Source: Clostridiaceae bacterium
GTDB lineage: Bacteria; Bacillota; Clostridia; Oscillospirales; Butyricicoccaceae
Length of the DNA: 6,749 bases
Direction of reading: 5' to 3'
Assembly: GCA_018383195.1 (NCBI GenBank)
Contig: JAGZOP010000080.1
Span: 1-6,749 of the forward strand
How positions within the stretch are numbered: the first letter of the stretch is position 1; every line of letters starts with the position of its first letter. Made by a program: the position numbers and the translations under genes. The notes beneath the pieces were generated by a model, which searched no databases, had not been told where the DNA came from, and saw only the letters and a program-made list of their open reading frames with translations. Positions 5,301 through 6,749 of this stretch are shown here, piece by piece.

Positions 5301-6749
5301 GTGACGATCTCCTCCCGGATAGCATCCATGGGTGGGTTGGTCACCTGGGCGAAGAGCTGCTTGAAGTAGGAGAAGAGGGGCCGATCCCTGTTGTCCAGCA
5401 CCGCCAGGGGGATATCCACCCCCATGGCGGCGGTGGGCTCCGCCCCGGTGCGGGCCATGGGCAGGATGGTGTCGTTCACGTCCTCATAGGTGTAGCCGAA
5501 GGCCTTCTGAAGGCGGCTAAGTTCCTCCCGGCTGTGCCGCTCCACCCGCTGGTTTGGGATCGGCAGGTCGGCCAGACGGAGCAGATTGGTGTCCAGCCAC
5601 TCTCCATAGGGCTGCCGGGCGGCGTAGCCCTCCTTCAGTTCCTGGTCGTCAATGATCCGCCCCTGCCTCAGGTCCGCCAGCAGCATCTTGCCCGGCCGCA
5701 GCCGGGACTTTTCCACGATATGCTCCGGTGGGATGTCCAGCACCCCCACCTCGGAGGAGAGAATGAGCCGGCTGTCGTCGGTGAGGTAGTACCGGGCAGG
5801 GCGCAGGCCGTTGCGGTCCAGCACCGCTCCCACCACGTCCCCGTCGGAGAACAGGATGGCCGCCGGGCCATCCCAGGGCTCCATGAGGGTGGCGTAGTAG
5901 TGGTATAGGTCCCGGCGGGAGCGGGAGAGGGTGCGGTCATTCCGCCAGGGCTCAGGGATGCAGGCCATCACCGCCAGGGGAAGGTCCATCCCCGCCATCA
6001 TCAGGAACTCCAGGGTGTTGTCCAGCATGGCGGAATCAGAGCCGGAGGCGTTCACCACCGGCAGCACCTTGTCCCTATCCGTTGCCAGCAGGGGGGAAAA
6101 CATGGTCTCCTCCCGGGCCAGCATCCGGTCCATGTTGCCCCGGATGGTGTTGATCTCCCCGTTGTGGGCTATTAGCCGGTTGGGGTGGGCCCGCTCCCAG
6201 GAGGGGTTGGTGTTGGTCGAGAACCGGGAGTGGACGATGGCCAAGGCGGAGGTATAGTTTATGCTTTGCAGGTCGGGGTAGAAGGCCCGCAACTGGTGAA
6301 CCAGGAACATGCCCTTGTAGACCACGGTGCGACTGGACAGGGAGACCACGTAGGTGTCCCCGCTCAGATGCTCGAATACCCGCCGGGCTACATAGAGCTT
6401 TCGGTCAAAATCCAAGCCGGGAGCCGTTTCCTCCGGCCTGGCCACAAAAGCCTGGAAGATGCTAGGCATTTTGTCCCTGGCTCGCTGGCCCAGAATCTCC
6501 GGGTGCACGGGCACCTCCCGCCAGCCCAGGAAAGCCATGCCTTCCTTCTCGGTCACCAGTTCGAACTGTCTCTGGGCCTGCCGGCGTTTCAAACCATCCC
6601 GAGGCAGGAAGAACATGCCCACGCCGTAGTCCCGCCGTCCGGGCAGGGCGATGCTCGCCTCCGCCGCCGCCCTGGCAAAAAACGCGTGGGGGATCTGGGT
6701 GAGTATGCCCACCCCGTCGCCGGTCTTACCCTCGGCATCCTTGCCCGCC
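2363..6749 (-). CDS. gltB: Glutamate synthase large (alpha) subunit, partial at the N-terminus
   Basis: GltB releases ammonia from glutamine and adds it to 2-oxoglutarate, forming two glutamates with electrons from GltD. The window holds 1461 codons plus stop. The frame stays open past the GTG at 6712 to the right edge, reading [20 protein letters not shown], the conserved early block of the glutaminase domain, so that GTG is not the start. Roughly 50 N-terminal residues, including the catalytic Cys, are outside. Counting from the 6712 codon: glutaminase (class II amidotransferase) to about 385 with R163 and HNGEINT (183-189); central domain about 430-730; FMN-binding synthase domain about 785-1150 with [20 protein letters not shown] (916-935) and [10 protein letters not shown] (975-984); 3Fe-4S cysteines C1052, C1058, C1063 (Cx5Cx4C); GXGXG beta-helix about 1205-1400 with [14 protein letters not shown]. 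The frame is continuous with no frameshift. It lies 2 nt upstream of gltD. In B. subtilis the large-subunit gene is named gltA. Confidence 0.97.
   Translation of the reverse strand, partial: [1461 protein letters not shown]
2368..2377 (-). promoter_or_regulatory. Ribosome-binding site of gltD inside the end of gltB
   Basis: The minus strand reads GGAAAGGGGGACTGACCGTG at the junction. The purine-rich GGAAAGGGGG lies in the last gltB codons, 7 nt before the gltD GTG, and the gltB TGA (2365-2363) sits between them. This supports the GTG start and suggests that ribosomes ending gltB restart on gltD. Confidence 0.65.

Noticed and set aside
4760..5908. A 382-codon plus-strand open frame opposite gltB
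   Set aside because: Same artefact: the predicted protein is Gly/Val/Gln/His rich with no recognisable fold, and the opposite strand is clearly GltB.

Overview
The window carries most of a bacterial glutamate synthase (NADPH-GOGAT) operon on the minus strand, plus the first part of one unrelated small gene, also on the minus strand. The genes are strongly G+C-rich. The GltB/GltD sequences resemble the Bacillus/Clostridia type: GltD begins MGKPTGFLEY and the GltB iron-sulfur motif reads [15 protein letters not shown]. Ribosome-binding sites are strong AGGAGG types. Together these suggest a G+C-rich Firmicute, probably a gut clostridium of the Oscillospiraceae group (Flavonifractor/Intestinimonas-like). 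The taxonomic placement is inference.

Layout in transcription order (right to left): gltB, the glutamate synthase large subunit, enters from the right edge without its first residues and ends at 2363. After a 2-nt gap gltD, the small subunit, starts at a GTG (2360) and ends at 888. A 588-bp gene-free stretch follows (300-887), whose middle (about 567-800) is visibly A+T-rich compared with the genes. It holds a long imperfect hairpin with a T-rich tail on the minus strand (the likely gltBD terminator), a perfect 16-bp-stem palindrome at 592-629, and a hairpin with a T tract on both sides at 521-574. A short leader with small hairpins then leads into a strong ribosome-binding site and an unrecognised gene that starts at 299 and runs off the left edge.

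Function: GltB hydrolyses glutamine and channels the ammonia to 2-oxoglutarate at an FMN/3Fe-4S centre. GltD takes electrons from NADPH through FAD and 4Fe-4S clusters to supply that reaction. The adjacent, apparently coupled genes fit production of the two subunits together. All key residues visible inside the window look intact. The catalytic N-terminal cysteine of GltB lies beyond the right edge and cannot be judged.

Nothing in the coding part looks like a new system. The only sequence not explained by ordinary genes is the hairpin-rich intergenic stretch, where a small RNA or a remnant of a palindromic repeat is possible but unproven.
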